Shown piece after piece: positions 33,635-45,211 of a stretch of 47,084 bases of DNA. A program made the position numbers and the translations under genes. The notes below the pieces were generated by a model that ran no database searches, was not told where the DNA came from, and was given only the letters and a program-made list of their open reading frames with translations. Every line of letters begins with the position of its first letter. Positions within the stretch are counted from its first letter, which is position 1. This stretch comes from Microbacteriaceae bacterium (GTDB lineage: Bacteria; Actinomycetota; Actinomycetes; Actinomycetales; Microbacteriaceae): NCBI GenBank assembly GCA_027490915.1, contig JAIXXG010000074.1, positions 1-47,084 on the forward strand. The letters run 5' to 3'.

Positions 33635-34090
33635 ATGACGACCGACATGACTCTGGATGCCCCCCGCACCCCGCACGCCCGCACCAAGCGCGGCATCAAC
33701 TGGGAGAAGTGGGGCTGGATCTATATGCGCGTCTCGGGCGTTCTGCTCGTCGTGCTGATCTTCGGGCACCTCTTCGTCAACCTCATGGTCGGCGAGGGCA
33801 TCAACCGCATCGACTTCGCCTTCGTGGCCGGCAAGCTCGCCGACCCGTTCTGGATCGTCTACGACCTGCTGCTGCTGTGGCTGGCGCTGATCCACGGCAC
33901 CAACGGCATGCGCACGATCGTCAACGACTACGTCGCCAACGCCCGCGTGCGCCGCATCCTGCACATCGCGCTGCTCGCGTCGACCGCGGTGCTGCTCGTG
34001 CTCGGCACGCTCGTGCTGACCACCTTCGACCCCTGCCCCGCGGGCGCCGACCCCGAGCTCGTCGCTTCGTTCTGTGAGGACATCCTGTGA
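33635..34090 (+). CDS. sdhD: Succinate dehydrogenase membrane anchor subunit
   Basis: This 151-residue three-helix anchor protein begins helix 1 at [26 protein letters not shown], with a His that may ligate heme; helix 2 contains [23 protein letters not shown], and helix 3 follows at [18 protein letters not shown]. The short C-terminus contains two Cys. It starts 2 nt after the sdhC stop and overlaps sdhA as GTGA, so the four subunits are translated in series. Confidence 0.92.
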   Translation: MTTDMTLDAPRTPHARTKRGINWEKWGWIYMRVSGVLLVVLIFGHLFVNLMVGEGINRIDFAFVAGKLADPFWIVYDLLLLWLALIHGTNGMRTIVNDYVANARVRRILHIALLASTAVLLVLGTLVLTTFDPCPAGADPELVASFCEDIL

Positions 34091-35901
34091 CCACCGCTGC
34101 TGAGAGCACGGTTTCCGTGAGCACCACCGCCGCGCCCGCCGGGCCGGTCGAGCACCACCACCAGTTCGACGTCGTCATCGTCGGCGCCGGCGGCGCCGGC
34201 ATGCGCGCGGCCATCGAGGCCGGTCCGAACGCGAAGACTGCCGTCATCTCGAAGCTGTACCCGACCCGGTCGCACACCGGCGCGGCGCAGGGCGGCATGG
34301 CCGCCGCGCTCGCGAACGTCGAGGAGGACAGCTGGGAGTGGCACACCTTCGACACCGTCAAGGGCGGCGACTACCTCGTCGACCAGGACGCGGCGGAGAT
34401 CCTGGCCAAGGAGGCGATCGACGCGATCATCGACCTCGAGAACATGGGCCTGCCGTTCAACCGCACCCCCGACGGCAAGATCGACCAGCGCCGGTTCGGC
34501 GGTCACACCCGCGACCACGGCAAGGCGCCCGTGCGCCGGGCCTGCTACGCGGCCGACCGCACCGGCCACATGATCCTGCAGACGCTGTTCCAGAACTGCG
34601 TCAAGCTCGGCATCGAGTTCTACAACGAGTTCTACGTGCTCGACCTCATCATGAGCGAGGGCAAGGCCGCGGGCGTCGTCGCCTACGAGCTCGCCACCGG
34701 CGACCTGCACATCTTCCACGCGAAGAGCGTCGTGTTCGCCACCGGCGGCTTCGGCAAGATCTACAAGACGACCTCGAACGCGCACACCCTCACGGGTGAC
34801 GGCGTGGGCATCGTCTGGCGCAAGGGCATCCCGCTCGAGGACATGGAGTTCTTCCAGTTCCACCCGACCGGGCTGGCCGGCCTGGGCATCCTGCTCACCG
34901 AGGGCGCCCGCGGTGAGGGAGCGATCCTGCGCAACGCCAGCGGCGAGCGCTTCATGGAGCGCTACGCCCCGACCATCAAAGACCTCGCGCCGCGCGACAT
35001 CATCTCGCGCTGCATGGTGCAGGAGGTCGCCGAGGGTCGCGGCGCCGGGCCGAACAAGGACTACGTGCTGCTCGACTGCACCCACCTGGGCGCCGAGGTG
35101 CTCGAGACCAAGCTGCCCGACATCACCGAGTTCGCCCGCACGTACCTCGGTGTCGACCCGGTCGTCGAGCCGGTGCCGGTCATGCCGACCGCGCACTACG
35201 CGATGGGCGGCATCCCGACCAACATCAAGGCAGAGGTGCTGAGCGACAACGACACGGTCATCCCCGGCCTGTACGCCGCGGGCGAGTGCGCCTGCGTGTC
35301 GGTGCACGGCTCGAACCGTCTCGGCACCAACTCGCTGCTCGACATCAACGTCTTCGGCAAGCGTGCCGGCCGCTACTCGGTCGAGTACGCCAACAGCGCC
35401 GACTTCGTGCCGCTGCCGGCCGACCCGGCGAAGGATGTCCGAGAGCTGGTCGAGCGCCTGCGCAGCTCGAACGGCACCGAGCGCGTCGCCGCGCTGCGCA
35501 AGGAGCTGCAGGAGGAGATGGACAAGAACGCCCAGGTCTTCCGCACGGAGGAGAGCCTGGCGAGCGTCACCGAGACCATCCGCAGCCTGCGCGAGCGCTA
35601 CCAGAACATCGGCATCCACGACCGGGGCAAGCGGTTCAACACCGACCTGCTCGAGGCCATCGAGCTCGGCTTCCTGCTCGACATCGCCGAGGTCGTCGTC
35701 TACTCGGCCCGCAACCGCAAGGAGAGCCGCGGCGGCCACATGCGCGACGACTACCCCGACCGCAACGACGCCGAGTACATGCAGCACACGATGGCGTACC
35801 TCACGGGCGACGCGCACAGCGCCGACGCGAGCGACCACATCCGCATGGACTGGAAGCCCGTCGTGATCACCCACTACCAGCCGATGGAGAGGAAGTACTG
35901 A
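34087..35901 (+). CDS. sdhA: Succinate dehydrogenase flavoprotein subunit
   Basis: This 604-residue subunit oxidises succinate to fumarate. The FAD-binding N-terminus reads [19 protein letters not shown], and the covalent-FAD histidine lies in [16 protein letters not shown]. Active-site segments include [35 protein letters not shown] and [21 protein letters not shown]. The C-terminal helical and capping domains end in the usual Tyr-rich segment. The start overlaps sdhD (GTGA) and the stop overlaps sdhB (TGATG). Confidence 0.97.
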   Translation: MTTAAESTVSVSTTAAPAGPVEHHHQFDVVIVGAGGAGMRAAIEAGPNAKTAVISKLYPTRSHTGAAQGGMAAALANVEEDSWEWHTFDTVKGGDYLVDQDAAEILAKEAIDAIIDLENMGLPFNRTPDGKIDQRRFGGHTRDHGKAPVRRACYAADRTGHMILQTLFQNCVKLGIEFYNEFYVLDLIMSEGKAAGVVAYELATGDLHIFHAKSVVFATGGFGKIYKTTSNAHTLTGDGVGIVWRKGIPLEDMEFFQFHPTGLAGLGILLTEGARGEGAILRNASGERFMERYAPTIKDLAPRDIISRCMVQEVAEGRGAGPNKDYVLLDCTHLGAEVLETKLPDITEFARTYLGVDPVVEPVPVMPTAHYAMGGIPTNIKAEVLSDNDTVIPGLYAAGECACVSVHGSNRLGTNSLLDINVFGKRAGRYSVEYANSADFVPLPADPAKDVRELVERLRSSNGTERVAALRKELQEEMDKNAQVFRTEESLASVTETIRSLRERYQNIGIHDRGKRFNTDLLEAIELGFLLDIAEVVVYSARNRKESRGGHMRDDYPDRNDAEYMQHTMAYLTGDAHSADASDHIRMDWKPVVITHYQPMERKY

Positions 35902-36644
35902 TGGCGACCGCCCCCGCCGCCGAGGTCGGTGCTGTGCAGGAGTTCACGGTCACCGTCATCGTCCGCCGCTTCGACCCCGAGGTCGACGCCGAGCCGTACT
36001 GGCAGGACTTCGACGTGCCGATGTACTCGACCGACCGCGTGCTCGACGCGCTGCACAAGATCAAGTGGGAGCAGGACGGCACGCTGTCGTTCCGCCGCTC
36101 GTGCGCCCACGGCATCTGCGGCTCCGACGCCATGCGCATCAACGGTCGCAACCGCCTCGCGTGCAAGACCCTCATCAAGGATCTCGACATCACGAAGCCG
36201 ATCTACATCGAGGCGATCAAGGGCCTGCCGCTCGAGAAAGACCTGATCGTCGACATGGAGCCGTTCTTCGCGTCGTACCGCCAGGTGCAGCCCTTCCTGC
36301 AGGCCAGCTCGAAGCCCGAGAAGGAGCGCCTGCAGTCGATCGAGGAGCGCGCGCGCTTCGACGACACCACCAAGTGCATCCTGTGCGCCGCGTGCACCTC
36401 GTCGTGCCCCGTGTTCTGGACCGACGGCCAGTACTTCGGCCCCGCCGCGATCGTCAACGCGCACCGCTTCATCTTCGACAGCCGCGACGAGGCCGCCCAG
36501 GTGCGCCTCGACATCCTCAACGACAAAGAGGGGGTGTGGCGCTGCCGCACGACCTTCAACTGCTCGGAGGCCTGCCCGCGCGGCATCGAGGTCACGAAGG
36601 CGATCTCGGAGGTCAAGGCGGCCATCCTGCGGGGCAAGCCGTAG
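35901..36644 (+). CDS. sdhB: Succinate dehydrogenase iron-sulfur subunit
   Basis: This 247-residue subunit carries three iron-sulfur clusters. The 2Fe-2S site is SCAHGICGSDAMRING...LAC, with Asp at the third position as in several other SdhB proteins. The 4Fe-4S and 3Fe-4S sites are CILCAACTSSCPVFW and CRTTFNCSEACPRGI. It carries electrons from SdhA to the quinone site. Its ATG shares one base with the sdhA stop. A long hairpin at 36662-36699 ends the operon. Confidence 0.97.
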   Translation: MATAPAAEVGAVQEFTVTVIVRRFDPEVDAEPYWQDFDVPMYSTDRVLDALHKIKWEQDGTLSFRRSCAHGICGSDAMRINGRNRLACKTLIKDLDITKPIYIEAIKGLPLEKDLIVDMEPFFASYRQVQPFLQASSKPEKERLQSIEERARFDDTTKCILCAACTSSCPVFWTDGQYFGPAAIVNAHRFIFDSRDEAAQVRLDILNDKEGVWRCRTTFNCSEACPRGIEVTKAISEVKAAILRGKP

Positions 36645-36661
36645 CGCTCACTGCACCGACT

Positions 36662-36699
36662 CGAGGGGCCGCGTCACCGCAGGGTGGCGCGGCCCCTCG
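36662..36699 (+). terminator. Terminator hairpin of sdhCDAB
   Basis: CGAGGGGCCGCG pairs perfectly with CGCGGCCCCTCG over 12 bp, and the loop holds a further CACC/GGTG stem. It begins 18 nt after the sdhB stop. No U-tract follows. Confidence 0.8.
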
Positions 36700-36716
36700 G
36701 CGTTCGGGCGGCTGAC

Positions 36717-36722
36717 TAGGCT
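36717..36722 (+). promoter_or_regulatory. -10 box TAGGCT, leaderless promoter of the YihY/BrkB gene
   Basis: TAGGCT is 6 nt before the GTG at 36729, starting 18 nt past the sdh terminator. Confidence 0.6.
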
Positions 36723-36728
36723 CGACGC

Positions 36729-37742
36729 GTGATCGAGCGCGCCAAAGACCTCGCCGCCCGGGTGCAGCAGTGGCGCATCGTGCGCGCCGTGCAGCGCTAC
36801 CTCGGGCGATCCGGCCCGATCCTGGCCTCGGGCCTCGCGTACCGCGCGCTGTTCGCGAGCTTCGCCGGACTGTGGGTGGGCTTCGCGATCGCCGGCACGG
36901 TCGTCTCGGGCAACATCGGGCTGCAGGATGCCGTGCTCCAGATCATCGCGCAGGCCGTGCCCGGCCTCATCGACCTCGGCGAGGGCGGTGCGATCGACGC
37001 CCAGGTGCTGCTCGACGCCCGCGTGTTCGGCGTGACCGGCGTCATCGCCCTCGTCGGCCTCTTCATCACCGCCCTGGGGTTTCTGCACGCCCTGCGCGGC
37101 GCGGTGCGGCAGCTCTTCCACCTGCCACCGGCCCCCGACCACCTGATCTGGTCGCGGCTGCGCGACGTCGGCCTCGCACTCGGCTTCGGGCTGCTGCTGA
37201 TCGTGTCGGCCGTGCTCAGCGTCGTCGGCACGCAGGCCACGGCGTGGATGCTCGACGTGCTCGGGATCACCGACTCGACCCTCGCCCTCGTGCTCGGCCG
37301 CAGCCTCTCGCTGCTCATCATGTTCGGCATCGACTACGTCGCGCTCGTGGCGGCGTTCCGCGTGCTCAGCGAGGTCGCCCTGCCGTGGCGGTACGCCCAC
37401 TCGGGAGCCCTGCTCGGCGCCCTCGCCCTCGGCGTGCTCAAGGTCGTCGGAACCCTGCTGCTCGGCGGCACCTCGTCCAACCCCCTCATCGCCTCCTTCG
37501 CCGTCATCCTCGGTCTGCTCATCTGGTTCAGCCTCGTCTGCCAGGTGATCCTGCTGAGCGCGGCGTGGATCGCCACCCGGGCCCACGACGCGGGCGAGAT
37601 CCTCGACCGCGCCGCGTTCGAGGCGCGGCTCGAGAGCGCCCGCGCGCTCGTGCGCGAGCACGGTCTCACCGACGACGAGCCCGAGCGGCCCGGCTTCTGG
37701 GCGCGCGTCGGGGCCGTCTTCCGGGCGCCGGGCCGCGGCTAA
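36729..37742 (+). CDS. YihY/BrkB-family membrane protein
   Basis: This 337-residue protein has six hydrophobic helices. The family pattern shows in the first segment (ILASGLAYRALFASFAGLWVGFAI), in GFLHALRGAVRQLFHLPP and in VALPWRYAHSGALLGALALGVLKVVGTLLLGG, with the N-terminal amphipathic helix preceding. Members were once called ribonuclease BN by mistake and are now regarded as membrane proteins of unknown transport or envelope function. The C-terminus is polar. Start fixed by TAGGCT 6 nt upstream. It lies next to exonuclease III but has its own promoter. Confidence 0.88.
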   Translation: MIERAKDLAARVQQWRIVRAVQRYLGRSGPILASGLAYRALFASFAGLWVGFAIAGTVVSGNIGLQDAVLQIIAQAVPGLIDLGEGGAIDAQVLLDARVFGVTGVIALVGLFITALGFLHALRGAVRQLFHLPPAPDHLIWSRLRDVGLALGFGLLLIVSAVLSVVGTQATAWMLDVLGITDSTLALVLGRSLSLLIMFGIDYVALVAAFRVLSEVALPWRYAHSGALLGALALGVLKVVGTLLLGGTSSNPLIASFAVILGLLIWFSLVCQVILLSAAWIATRAHDAGEILDRAAFEARLESARALVREHGLTDDEPERPGFWARVGAVFRAPGRG

Positions 37743-37761
37743 GCATCCCGCGACCGGCTCG

Positions 37762-37767
37762 TAGGAT
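37762..37767 (+). promoter_or_regulatory. -10 box TAGGAT, leaderless promoter of xth
   Basis: TAGGAT lies 6 nt before the ATG at 37774. Confidence 0.6.
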
Positions 37768-37773
37768 GGCCGT

Positions 37774-38622
37774 ATGGCCACTCCCCTGCGCGTCGCGAGC
37801 GTCAACGTCAACGGCATCCGGGCCGCGTACCGCAAGGGCATGGGCGACTGGCTGGCGGGGCGCGACGTCGACGTGCTGGCGATGCAGGAGGTGCGGGCGT
37901 CGACCGACGACGTCACCGGGCTGCTCGGCCCCGACTGGGTCGTGCTGCATGACGCCGCGACCGCCAAGGGGCGCGCCGGGGTCGCCGTCGCCGCCCGCCG
38001 GGAGTTCGCCGCGCACCGCGTCGCGCTCGGCCCCGACGACTTCGACTCGGCGGGCCGCTGGCTCGAGGCCGACCTCGACGTGGGCGGCACCACCGTCACG
38101 GTCGTCAGCTGCTACGTGCACTCGGGCGAGGTCGACACCCCCAAGCAGGTCGAGAAGTACACATTCCTCGATGCGATGACCGAGCGCCTGCCGCTGCTCG
38201 CCGCGCACACCCCGTACGCGGTCGTTGTCGGCGACCTCAACGTCGGCCACCGCGAGCTCGACATCAAGAACTGGCGCGGCAACCGCAAGAACGCAGGCTT
38301 CCTGCTCGAGGAGCGCGCCTACTTCGACCGCTTCTTCGGGCCGCGGGATGCCCCCGTCGCGTGCGTCGACGGCGTCGAGCGCCCCGGCCTCGGGTGGGTC
38401 GACGTGGGCCGCGTGCACGCCGGCGAGGTGCCCGGCCCCTACACCTGGTGGTCGCAGCGCGGGCAGGCCTTCGACACCGACACCGGTTGGCGCATCGACT
38501 ACCACGTCGCCACCCCGGAGCTCGCCGCCACCGCCACGTCGTACGCGGTCGACCGCGCACCCTCGTGGGACACCCGGTGGAGCGACCACGCGCCCGTGGT
38601 CGTCGACTACCTGATTCCCTGA
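37774..38622 (+). CDS. xth: Exodeoxyribonuclease III
   Basis: This 282-residue ExoIII/AP-endonuclease-family enzyme repairs abasic sites and blocked 3' ends. The Mg-binding and catalytic motifs are VNVNGIRAAYRKG at residue 9, MQEVRAS near 36, VGDLNVGHRELDIKNW near 150, TGWRIDYHVATPEL near 238 and WSDHAPVVV near 270. Length and order match the family. It has its own leaderless promoter. Confidence 0.94.
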   Translation: MATPLRVASVNVNGIRAAYRKGMGDWLAGRDVDVLAMQEVRASTDDVTGLLGPDWVVLHDAATAKGRAGVAVAARREFAAHRVALGPDDFDSAGRWLEADLDVGGTTVTVVSCYVHSGEVDTPKQVEKYTFLDAMTERLPLLAAHTPYAVVVGDLNVGHRELDIKNWRGNRKNAGFLLEERAYFDRFFGPRDAPVACVDGVERPGLGWVDVGRVHAGEVPGPYTWWSQRGQAFDTDTGWRIDYHVATPELAATATSYAVDRAPSWDTRWSDHAPVVVDYLIP

Positions 38623-40595
<1,973 letters not shown>

Positions 40596-40748
40596 CCCGC
40601 CGCGCGACCGGCTCGCCTCACCCGTCGCTCGCCCTGTTCGCCCGCTGCGACGCCGCCCGCCCGACTCGCCTGGCCCGCCGCGCGGCTGCCGGGCTCTCCC
40701 CACGGGAGGTGGGCACGTACTCCTGCAGAACGTCGTCGAGAGCCCGGA
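40596..40748. other. Low-complexity spacer
   Basis: This 153-bp interval lies between the convergent HAD and endonuclease-like genes. It holds three degenerate copies of CTCGCCTnnCCCG and, at its right end, the start of inverted-repeat element A. No gene is seen. Confidence 0.5.
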
Positions 40749-40787
40749 TCAGCTCTCGCGCGCGAGTCCTGCAGATGTTCCTGCCCG
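40709..40787. repeat. Inverted-repeat element A
   Basis: GGGCA-N7-CTGCAG at 40711-40728 faces CTGCAG-N7-TGCCC at 40769-40786, with 40 nt between the two CTGCAG boxes and an internal GAGAGC/GCTCTC stem. The right arm encodes the C-terminus of the endonuclease-like gene. It shares spacing and sequence with element B. Confidence 0.6.
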
Positions 40788-41600
40788 CCCTCCGACCAGA
40801 ACCACCGCGCGCGGGCGACGTAGCGCACCGCGCACGGCCCGGACGACCAGCTCGACGTGGTCGACCGCGTGCCGGTAGTCGGCTCGCACCACCGCACGCC
40901 CTGAGGCCTGAGCAGCGAGGTCGCGCGCGTAGTCGCGATGCTGCTGATCGGCATGCCAGAGCCGCCCGTCGACCTCGACGACGACCCGTCCCTCGACCAG
41001 CAGGTCGACACGACCGACACCCGGTAGGGCCACCTGGCTGACGCAGTGCAGGCCCGCATCGACCAGGGCGAGCCGCACCAGCGACTCGACACCCGACTCT
41101 GCCCGGGGATCGAGCAGCGCGGCCGCGAAGCGGTGACGAGCAGGAACCCGCTCGAGCAGGTGCTCGACCTCTCGCACGCTGACGAGACCCGCGTGCAGGG
41201 CACTGTCGAGCACCGCAACGGCGAAGCGACGCGGCTGGCACCGCACCACGTGCACGAGAGTGTCGATGAGGCCCGTCCGCACGGGCTCGACCGGCTCGGT
41301 GAGCGGCCACCAGTGGCGCACGGCGGGGCCGCGCGCTCGCGAGCGGGCCCGGTCGAAGTGCACGTGCAGGCGCGGGTCGGGCGGGCGCCAAAGCCCGAAC
41401 GACTCGGCGGCGGAGATGCACCCCAGCACTCCCCCGGCACGGATCGCCTGCTGAGCAGCGGAGGGGAGCGATGCGGCGGCGTACAAGCCCCGCCGGAGGA
41501 CGATGATCTCGCCATCGGCGATCAGTCGGTCGAGCCGGCGTCGAGACAGGTGAGCACGAAGCTCGGGGCGGGTGTGGACGCCCGGGGGGTCGAGCAGCAT
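40749..41600 (-). CDS. AbiEi-like wHTH plus DUF559/Vsr-type endonuclease-fold protein
   Basis: The 283 residues fall into two parts. The N-terminal 60 residues (RPELRAHLSRRRLDRLIADGEIIVLRRGLYAAAS) look like the small winged-helix domain of AbiEi-type antitoxins. The C-terminal 120 resemble the DUF559 or very-short-patch-repair endonuclease fold: ESGVESLVRLAL (Glu172), GRVDLL (Asp199) and VVVEVDGRLWHAD (Glu209, Asp211, His216), a PD-(D/E)xK layout. The function of such proteins, which I recall as common in actinobacteria, is unknown. The ATG at 41600 is the start that best matches the wHTH; upstream sequence in frame is low-complexity and crosses element B. Two related inverted repeats bracket the gene. 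Confidence 0.72.
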   Translation of the reverse strand: MLLDPPGVHTRPELRAHLSRRRLDRLIADGEIIVLRRGLYAAASLPSAAQQAIRAGGVLGCISAAESFGLWRPPDPRLHVHFDRARSRARGPAVRHWWPLTEPVEPVRTGLIDTLVHVVRCQPRRFAVAVLDSALHAGLVSVREVEHLLERVPARHRFAAALLDPRAESGVESLVRLALVDAGLHCVSQVALPGVGRVDLLVEGRVVVEVDGRLWHADQQHRDYARDLAAQASGRAVVRADYRHAVDHVELVVRAVRGALRRPRAVVLVGGRAGTSAGLARES

Positions 41601-41693
41601 GCCGGGGAGTGTGCGGCTGCCAACGAACCCGCACGGACGGGGCGCGCGGCTCGCGGACGGCGAGGAGTCGCAGACCGGGTGGGGAGGGGTGCC

Positions 41694-41770
41694 GAGCACG
41701 AACGTCTGCAGAATCGCCCGCGATGGAAGCGAATCGCCCTCGCCGGGCCGTTCTGCAGACGCTCGTGCCC
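41694..41770. repeat. Inverted-repeat element B
   Basis: GCACGAACGTCTGCAGAA (41696-41713) and TTCTGCAGACGCTCGTGC (41751-41768) are inverted copies at 17 of 18 positions, with 41 nt between the CTGCAG boxes. CTGCAG-N7-TGCCC and the box spacing match element A. Inside, GAATCGCCC is directly repeated (41711-41719 and 41731-41739). Confidence 0.8.
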
Positions 41771-41785
41771 ACCCCGCCGACAAAC

Positions 41786-41836
41786 GGGTGCGGCGGGCGC
41801 GGGCGGTGCGGCGGCGGGCAGGCGGGCGGGCGGGGG
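41786..41836 (+). other. G-rich tract with G-quadruplex pattern
   Basis: Repeated GGG runs end in four G-tracts with loops of 5, 1 and 1 nt at 41816-41836. It lies 8 bp past the glpK stop, on the strand that is template for glpK, and may act in glpK transcription termination. Confidence 0.4.
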
Positions 41837-41844
41837 CCGCGCGG

Positions 41845-43374
41845 CTACTTCGTGTCGGGGTCGACCCAGTCGAAGGTGCGGGTGACCGCCTTCTTCCAGA
41901 CGCGCAGCTGGCGCTCGCGCTCCTCGGCGGGCAGCTGCGGCTCCCAGCGCCGACCCTCCTGCCAGAGAGCGGTCAGCTCGTCGCGCGACGACCAGAATCC
42001 GACGGCCAGCCCCGCGGCGTAGGCCGCGCCGAGCGCCGTGGTTTCGATGATCTTCGGCCGCACGACCGGCAGACCGGTGATGTCGGCCTGGAACTGCATG
42101 AGCAGCTCGTTCGCCGTCATGCCGCCGTCGACGCGCAGCTCGGTGATCGGCGCCGGGGCCTCCGCCTGGGCGACGTCGAGCACCTCCCGCGACTGGAACG
42201 CCGTCGCCTCGAGTGCGGCGCGCGCCAGGTGGGCCTTCGTGATGAACCGGGTGAGGCCCACGATCGCGCCCCGGGCATCGGGCCGCCAGTAGGGCGCGAA
42301 GAGCCCGCTGAACGCGGGCACGATGAACGCGCCGCCGCTGTCGGGCACCGAGGCGGCGAGCGTCTCGACCTCGGCCGACGACGACAGCAGCCCGAGGTTG
42401 TCGCGCAGCCACTGCACGAGCGACCCGCTCACGGCGACCGACCCCTCGAGGGCGTACCGCGCCGGTTCGTCGCCGAGCCGGTAGGCGACGGTGGTCAGCA
42501 GCCCCGCATCCGAGTGCACGATGCGCTCACCGGTGTTGACGATCAGGAAGTTGCCGGTGCCGTAGGTGTTCTTCGACGCCCCGGCCTCGAACGCGGCCTG
42601 CCCGAACGTCGCGGCCTGCTGATCGCCCAGGATGCCCGCCACGGGCACCTCACGCAGCAGCGAGCTCGACCGCGCGACCCCGTACACCTCCGACGACGAC
42701 CGCACCTCGGGCAGCAGGGCGCGCGGCACGCGGAACGCCGCGAGCAGCTCGTCGCTCCAGTCGAGCGTGGCGAGGTCGAGGAGCAGCGTGCGCGAGGCGT
42801 TGGTGACATCGGTGGCGTGCACGCCACCGTCGGGCCCGCCGGTGAGGTTCCACAGCAGCCAGGTGTCGATCGTGCCGAAGGCGAGCTCTCCGGCCTCGGC
42901 GCGTGCACGGGCACCGTCGACGTGGTCGAGAATCCAGCCGATCTTGGTGGCGCTGAAGTAGGTGGCGAGGGGCAGGCCCGTGATGTGCGCGAAGCGCCGC
43001 ACCCCGCCGGCGTCGCCATCAGAACCGGCGGCGAGCGCGTCGACCGCGTCCTGCGTGCGGGTGTCCTGCCAGACGATCGCGTTGTAGATGGGCTTGCCGG
43101 TGGCGCGCTCCCAGATGACGGTGGTCTCGCGCTGGTTGGTGATGCCGACCGCAGCGATGTCGTGGCGGGTGAGGCTCGCGTGGCCGAGGGCCTGGCCGAT
43201 GACCTCCTGCGTGGTGGTCCAGATCTCAAGCGGGTCGTGCTCGACCCAGCCGGCCTGCGGGAAGATCTGCTCGTGCGGCTGCTGACCGACGGCGACGATC
43301 GTTCCGGCCTTGTCGACGATGACGGCGCGGGTGCTCGTGGTGCCCTGGTCGATGGCGACGATGTGGGTGGTCAT
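41845..43374 (-). CDS. glpK: Glycerol kinase
   Basis: This 509-residue FGGY-family kinase phosphorylates glycerol to glycerol-3-phosphate. The N-terminal phosphate loop is [14 protein letters not shown], followed by [16 protein letters not shown] near residue 75 and WQDTRTQ. C-terminal signature segments are [13 protein letters not shown] near 245, [27 protein letters not shown] near 305, and [14 protein letters not shown] near 405. The ATG lies 2 nt after the glpD stop, making a glpD-glpK operon. Confidence 0.97.
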   Translation of the reverse strand: MTTHIVAIDQGTTSTRAVIVDKAGTIVAVGQQPHEQIFPQAGWVEHDPLEIWTTTQEVIGQALGHASLTRHDIAAVGITNQRETTVIWERATGKPIYNAIVWQDTRTQDAVDALAAGSDGDAGGVRRFAHITGLPLATYFSATKIGWILDHVDGARARAEAGELAFGTIDTWLLWNLTGGPDGGVHATDVTNASRTLLLDLATLDWSDELLAAFRVPRALLPEVRSSSEVYGVARSSSLLREVPVAGILGDQQAATFGQAAFEAGASKNTYGTGNFLIVNTGERIVHSDAGLLTTVAYRLGDEPARYALEGSVAVSGSLVQWLRDNLGLLSSSAEVETLAASVPDSGGAFIVPAFSGLFAPYWRPDARGAIVGLTRFITKAHLARAALEATAFQSREVLDVAQAEAPAPITELRVDGGMTANELLMQFQADITGLPVVRPKIIETTALGAAYAAGLAVGFWSSRDELTALWQEGRRWEPQLPAEERERQLRVWKKAVTRTFDWVDPDTK

Positions 43375-43376
43375 GC

Positions 43377-45137
43377 TCAGCCCTTCGTGGTGCGACGGGG
43401 ACGCGGCGACGCTGCCGCGCCGGCCGGTGCAGCCTCGTCGAGCACGATGCCGTGCCGGTCGGCGAGATACAGCCTGGCACTGGCGACCTCCTCGGCGCGA
43501 CGGGCGGCGCTCCAGCCGAGCACGTCGCCGAGCACCTCGGCGAGCTCGACGAGCAGCGGGTCGGTGACGAGCCCGCGGAACGCGAGCGACGTGCGGCGCA
43601 GCAGCACATCGACGAGACGCACGACCTGCTCGGTCTCGGCCAGGTGCTGCAGCTCGGCGCGCGAGTACTCGGGCGCGGCGACCAGCGGCTCGTCCGACGA
43701 CGACGCGATGCGGCGGATAATCGCCTCAGCGCTCGTGCCGTAGCGGTCGAGCAGCGCGGCGGCGCGGTCGGCGCCGACGACGGCACCGTGCGCGGCGAGC
43801 CAGGCCTCCCGATCGGCGGGGGTCGTCGGGTAGCCCACGGCCCCGCCGATGAGGCGACCGTCGGTGCTCACCGTGCGCGACCGGCCGAGCAGCCCGAGCA
43901 CGCGGCCCGCGAGCTGCTCGCCGAGGGCGCGGAAGGTGGTCCACTTGCCGCCGACGAGGCTCAGCACGGGCACGCCGCCGCGGTCGCTCTGCTCGACCCG
44001 GTAGTCGCGGCTGATCTGCCCGGTCGAGGCGGCATCCTGCCGCGGCAGGGGTCGCACGCCCGAGAAGCGGAAGACGATGTGCGAGCGGTCGACCGGGATG
44101 CCCGGGAAGACGTGCCGCACGACCTCGAAGAAGTAGTCGACCTCCTCCTCGGTGCAGCGGATGGGCTCGGCCATATCGTGCGCGAGGTCGGTGGTGCCGA
44201 TGAGCACGCGCCCCTTGAGCGGGTAGATCAGCACGATGCGGCCATCCGAGAACTCGAAGAAGATCTCGCGGCCGTTGCAGGCGGCGAGCAGCTCGGGGTG
44301 GTCGACGACGATGTGCGAGCCCTTCGTGCCGCCCATGTAGCGCGTCGGCTCGCCGAGGGCCGTGTTGGTGAGGTCGGTCCACGGGCCCGAGGCGTTGACG
44401 ACCACGCGCGCGCGCACCGCGAACTCGTCGCCGGTCACGGTGTCGCGCACGGTGACGGCGCCGTCGTCGGCCATCGCCACGGCCTCGAGGTAGTTGGATG
44501 CGCGCGCGTGGTCGCCCGCCGCCACGCCGTCCATCAGCACATCGAGGGCGAGCCGCTCGGGGTCGTGCATCGAGGCGTCGTAGTAGGTCGCCGTCCACTT
44601 GACGTCGTCACGCAGGGCGGGCAGCAGCTCGCGCGACGCGCGCGCGCCGCGGAACTGGTGCCGCGGCACTCGACCGCCGTCGCGCGAGAAGGTGTCGTAG
44701 ATCGTGAGCCCGACCTTGATGATGAGCGCCCCGCGCTCTTTGCGGCCCTTCGTCTTGATGCCGATGAACCGCAGCGGCGCGGCGAGCAGGCTCGAGAAGG
44801 TCGAGAAGATCGGGATCGTGGTCGGAAGCGGCCGCACGTAGTGCGGCGCCAGCCGCAGCAGGGCGTTGCGCTCGTGCACCGACTCCTGCACGAGCCGGAA
44901 CTCGCCGTTCTCGAGGTAGCGGATGCCGCCGTGGATCATGTGCGACGAGCCCGACGACGCGCCCGCGACGTAGTCGTCGCGCTCGACGAGCACGACGTCG
45001 ACACCGTTGAGGGCGAGGTCGCGGAACGTGGCGATGCCGTTGATGCCGGCGCCGATGATGAGCACGTCGCACTCGGGGCGCTGGCGGATCGCCTCGACGG
45101 TGGAACGGGCGGGCTGGGGGTCGCGCGTGCGGGCCAT
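43377..45137 (-). CDS. glpD: Aerobic glycerol-3-phosphate dehydrogenase
   Basis: This 586-residue FAD-dependent, membrane-associated enzyme oxidises glycerol-3-phosphate to dihydroxyacetone phosphate and feeds electrons to quinone. FAD motif [22 protein letters not shown] begins near residue 24. Further segments are [36 protein letters not shown] near 240, [12 protein letters not shown], the GTTDLAHD loop near 310, and [15 protein letters not shown] near 395. A short Lys/Arg-rich tail ends the protein. ATG 45137 is preceded at 6 nt by CAGGAT, a weaker version of the usual -10 box, with a TGCACG palindrome further upstream. Confidence 0.96.
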   Translation of the reverse strand: MARTRDPQPARSTVEAIRQRPECDVLIIGAGINGIATFRDLALNGVDVVLVERDDYVAGASSGSSHMIHGGIRYLENGEFRLVQESVHERNALLRLAPHYVRPLPTTIPIFSTFSSLLAAPLRFIGIKTKGRKERGALIIKVGLTIYDTFSRDGGRVPRHQFRGARASRELLPALRDDVKWTATYYDASMHDPERLALDVLMDGVAAGDHARASNYLEAVAMADDGAVTVRDTVTGDEFAVRARVVVNASGPWTDLTNTALGEPTRYMGGTKGSHIVVDHPELLAACNGREIFFEFSDGRIVLIYPLKGRVLIGTTDLAHDMAEPIRCTEEEVDYFFEVVRHVFPGIPVDRSHIVFRFSGVRPLPRQDAASTGQISRDYRVEQSDRGGVPVLSLVGGKWTTFRALGEQLAGRVLGLLGRSRTVSTDGRLIGGAVGYPTTPADREAWLAAHGAVVGADRAAALLDRYGTSAEAIIRRIASSSDEPLVAAPEYSRAELQHLAETEQVVRLVDVLLRRTSLAFRGLVTDPLLVELAEVLGDVLGWSAARRAEEVASARLYLADRHGIVLDEAAPAGAAASPRPRRTTKG

Positions 45138-45143
45138 GCGATC

Positions 45144-45149
45144 ATCCTG
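45144..45149 (-). promoter_or_regulatory. Candidate -10 box CAGGAT of glpD-glpK
   Basis: CAGGAT is 6 nt before the ATG at 45137, the spacing seen at the leaderless promoters here, but it lacks the first T. The weak box would fit a promoter that needs activation. Confidence 0.4.
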
Positions 45150-45178
45150 AAGCGGGTGCGCATCGATGCCAAGTCGAT

Positions 45179-45192
45179 TGCACGAACGTGCA
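45179..45192. promoter_or_regulatory. Palindrome TGCACG-AA-CGTGCA, candidate regulator site upstream of glpD
   Basis: A perfect 6-bp inverted repeat with a 2-bp spacer, 41 bp upstream of the glpD start. Its half-site recurs in a second palindrome upstream of the adjacent regulator gene (46209-46226). Confidence 0.55.
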
Positions 45193-45211
45193 GGTATCGC
45201 CCAGCGCGACG

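Larger units (their letters stand above)
41601..41844. other. Interval with inverted repeat B and a G-rich tract
   Basis: These 244 bp lie between the endonuclease-like gene start and the glpK stop. They hold inverted-repeat element B (41694-41770) and a run of G-triplets (41786-41836). I see no convincing promoter for the endonuclease-like gene and no coding frame with normal composition. Confidence 0.55.

Noticed and set aside
41694-41770. Element B as an ordinary rho-independent terminator
   Set aside because: The arms are separated by 37 nt, it has internal direct repeats, and a related element occurs at 40709-40787, so a repeat family fits better.
41601-41783. Longer N-terminus for the DUF559-type protein starting near 41783
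   Set aside because: The extra residues are low-complexity and would be encoded by inverted-repeat element B; family members begin close to the wHTH.
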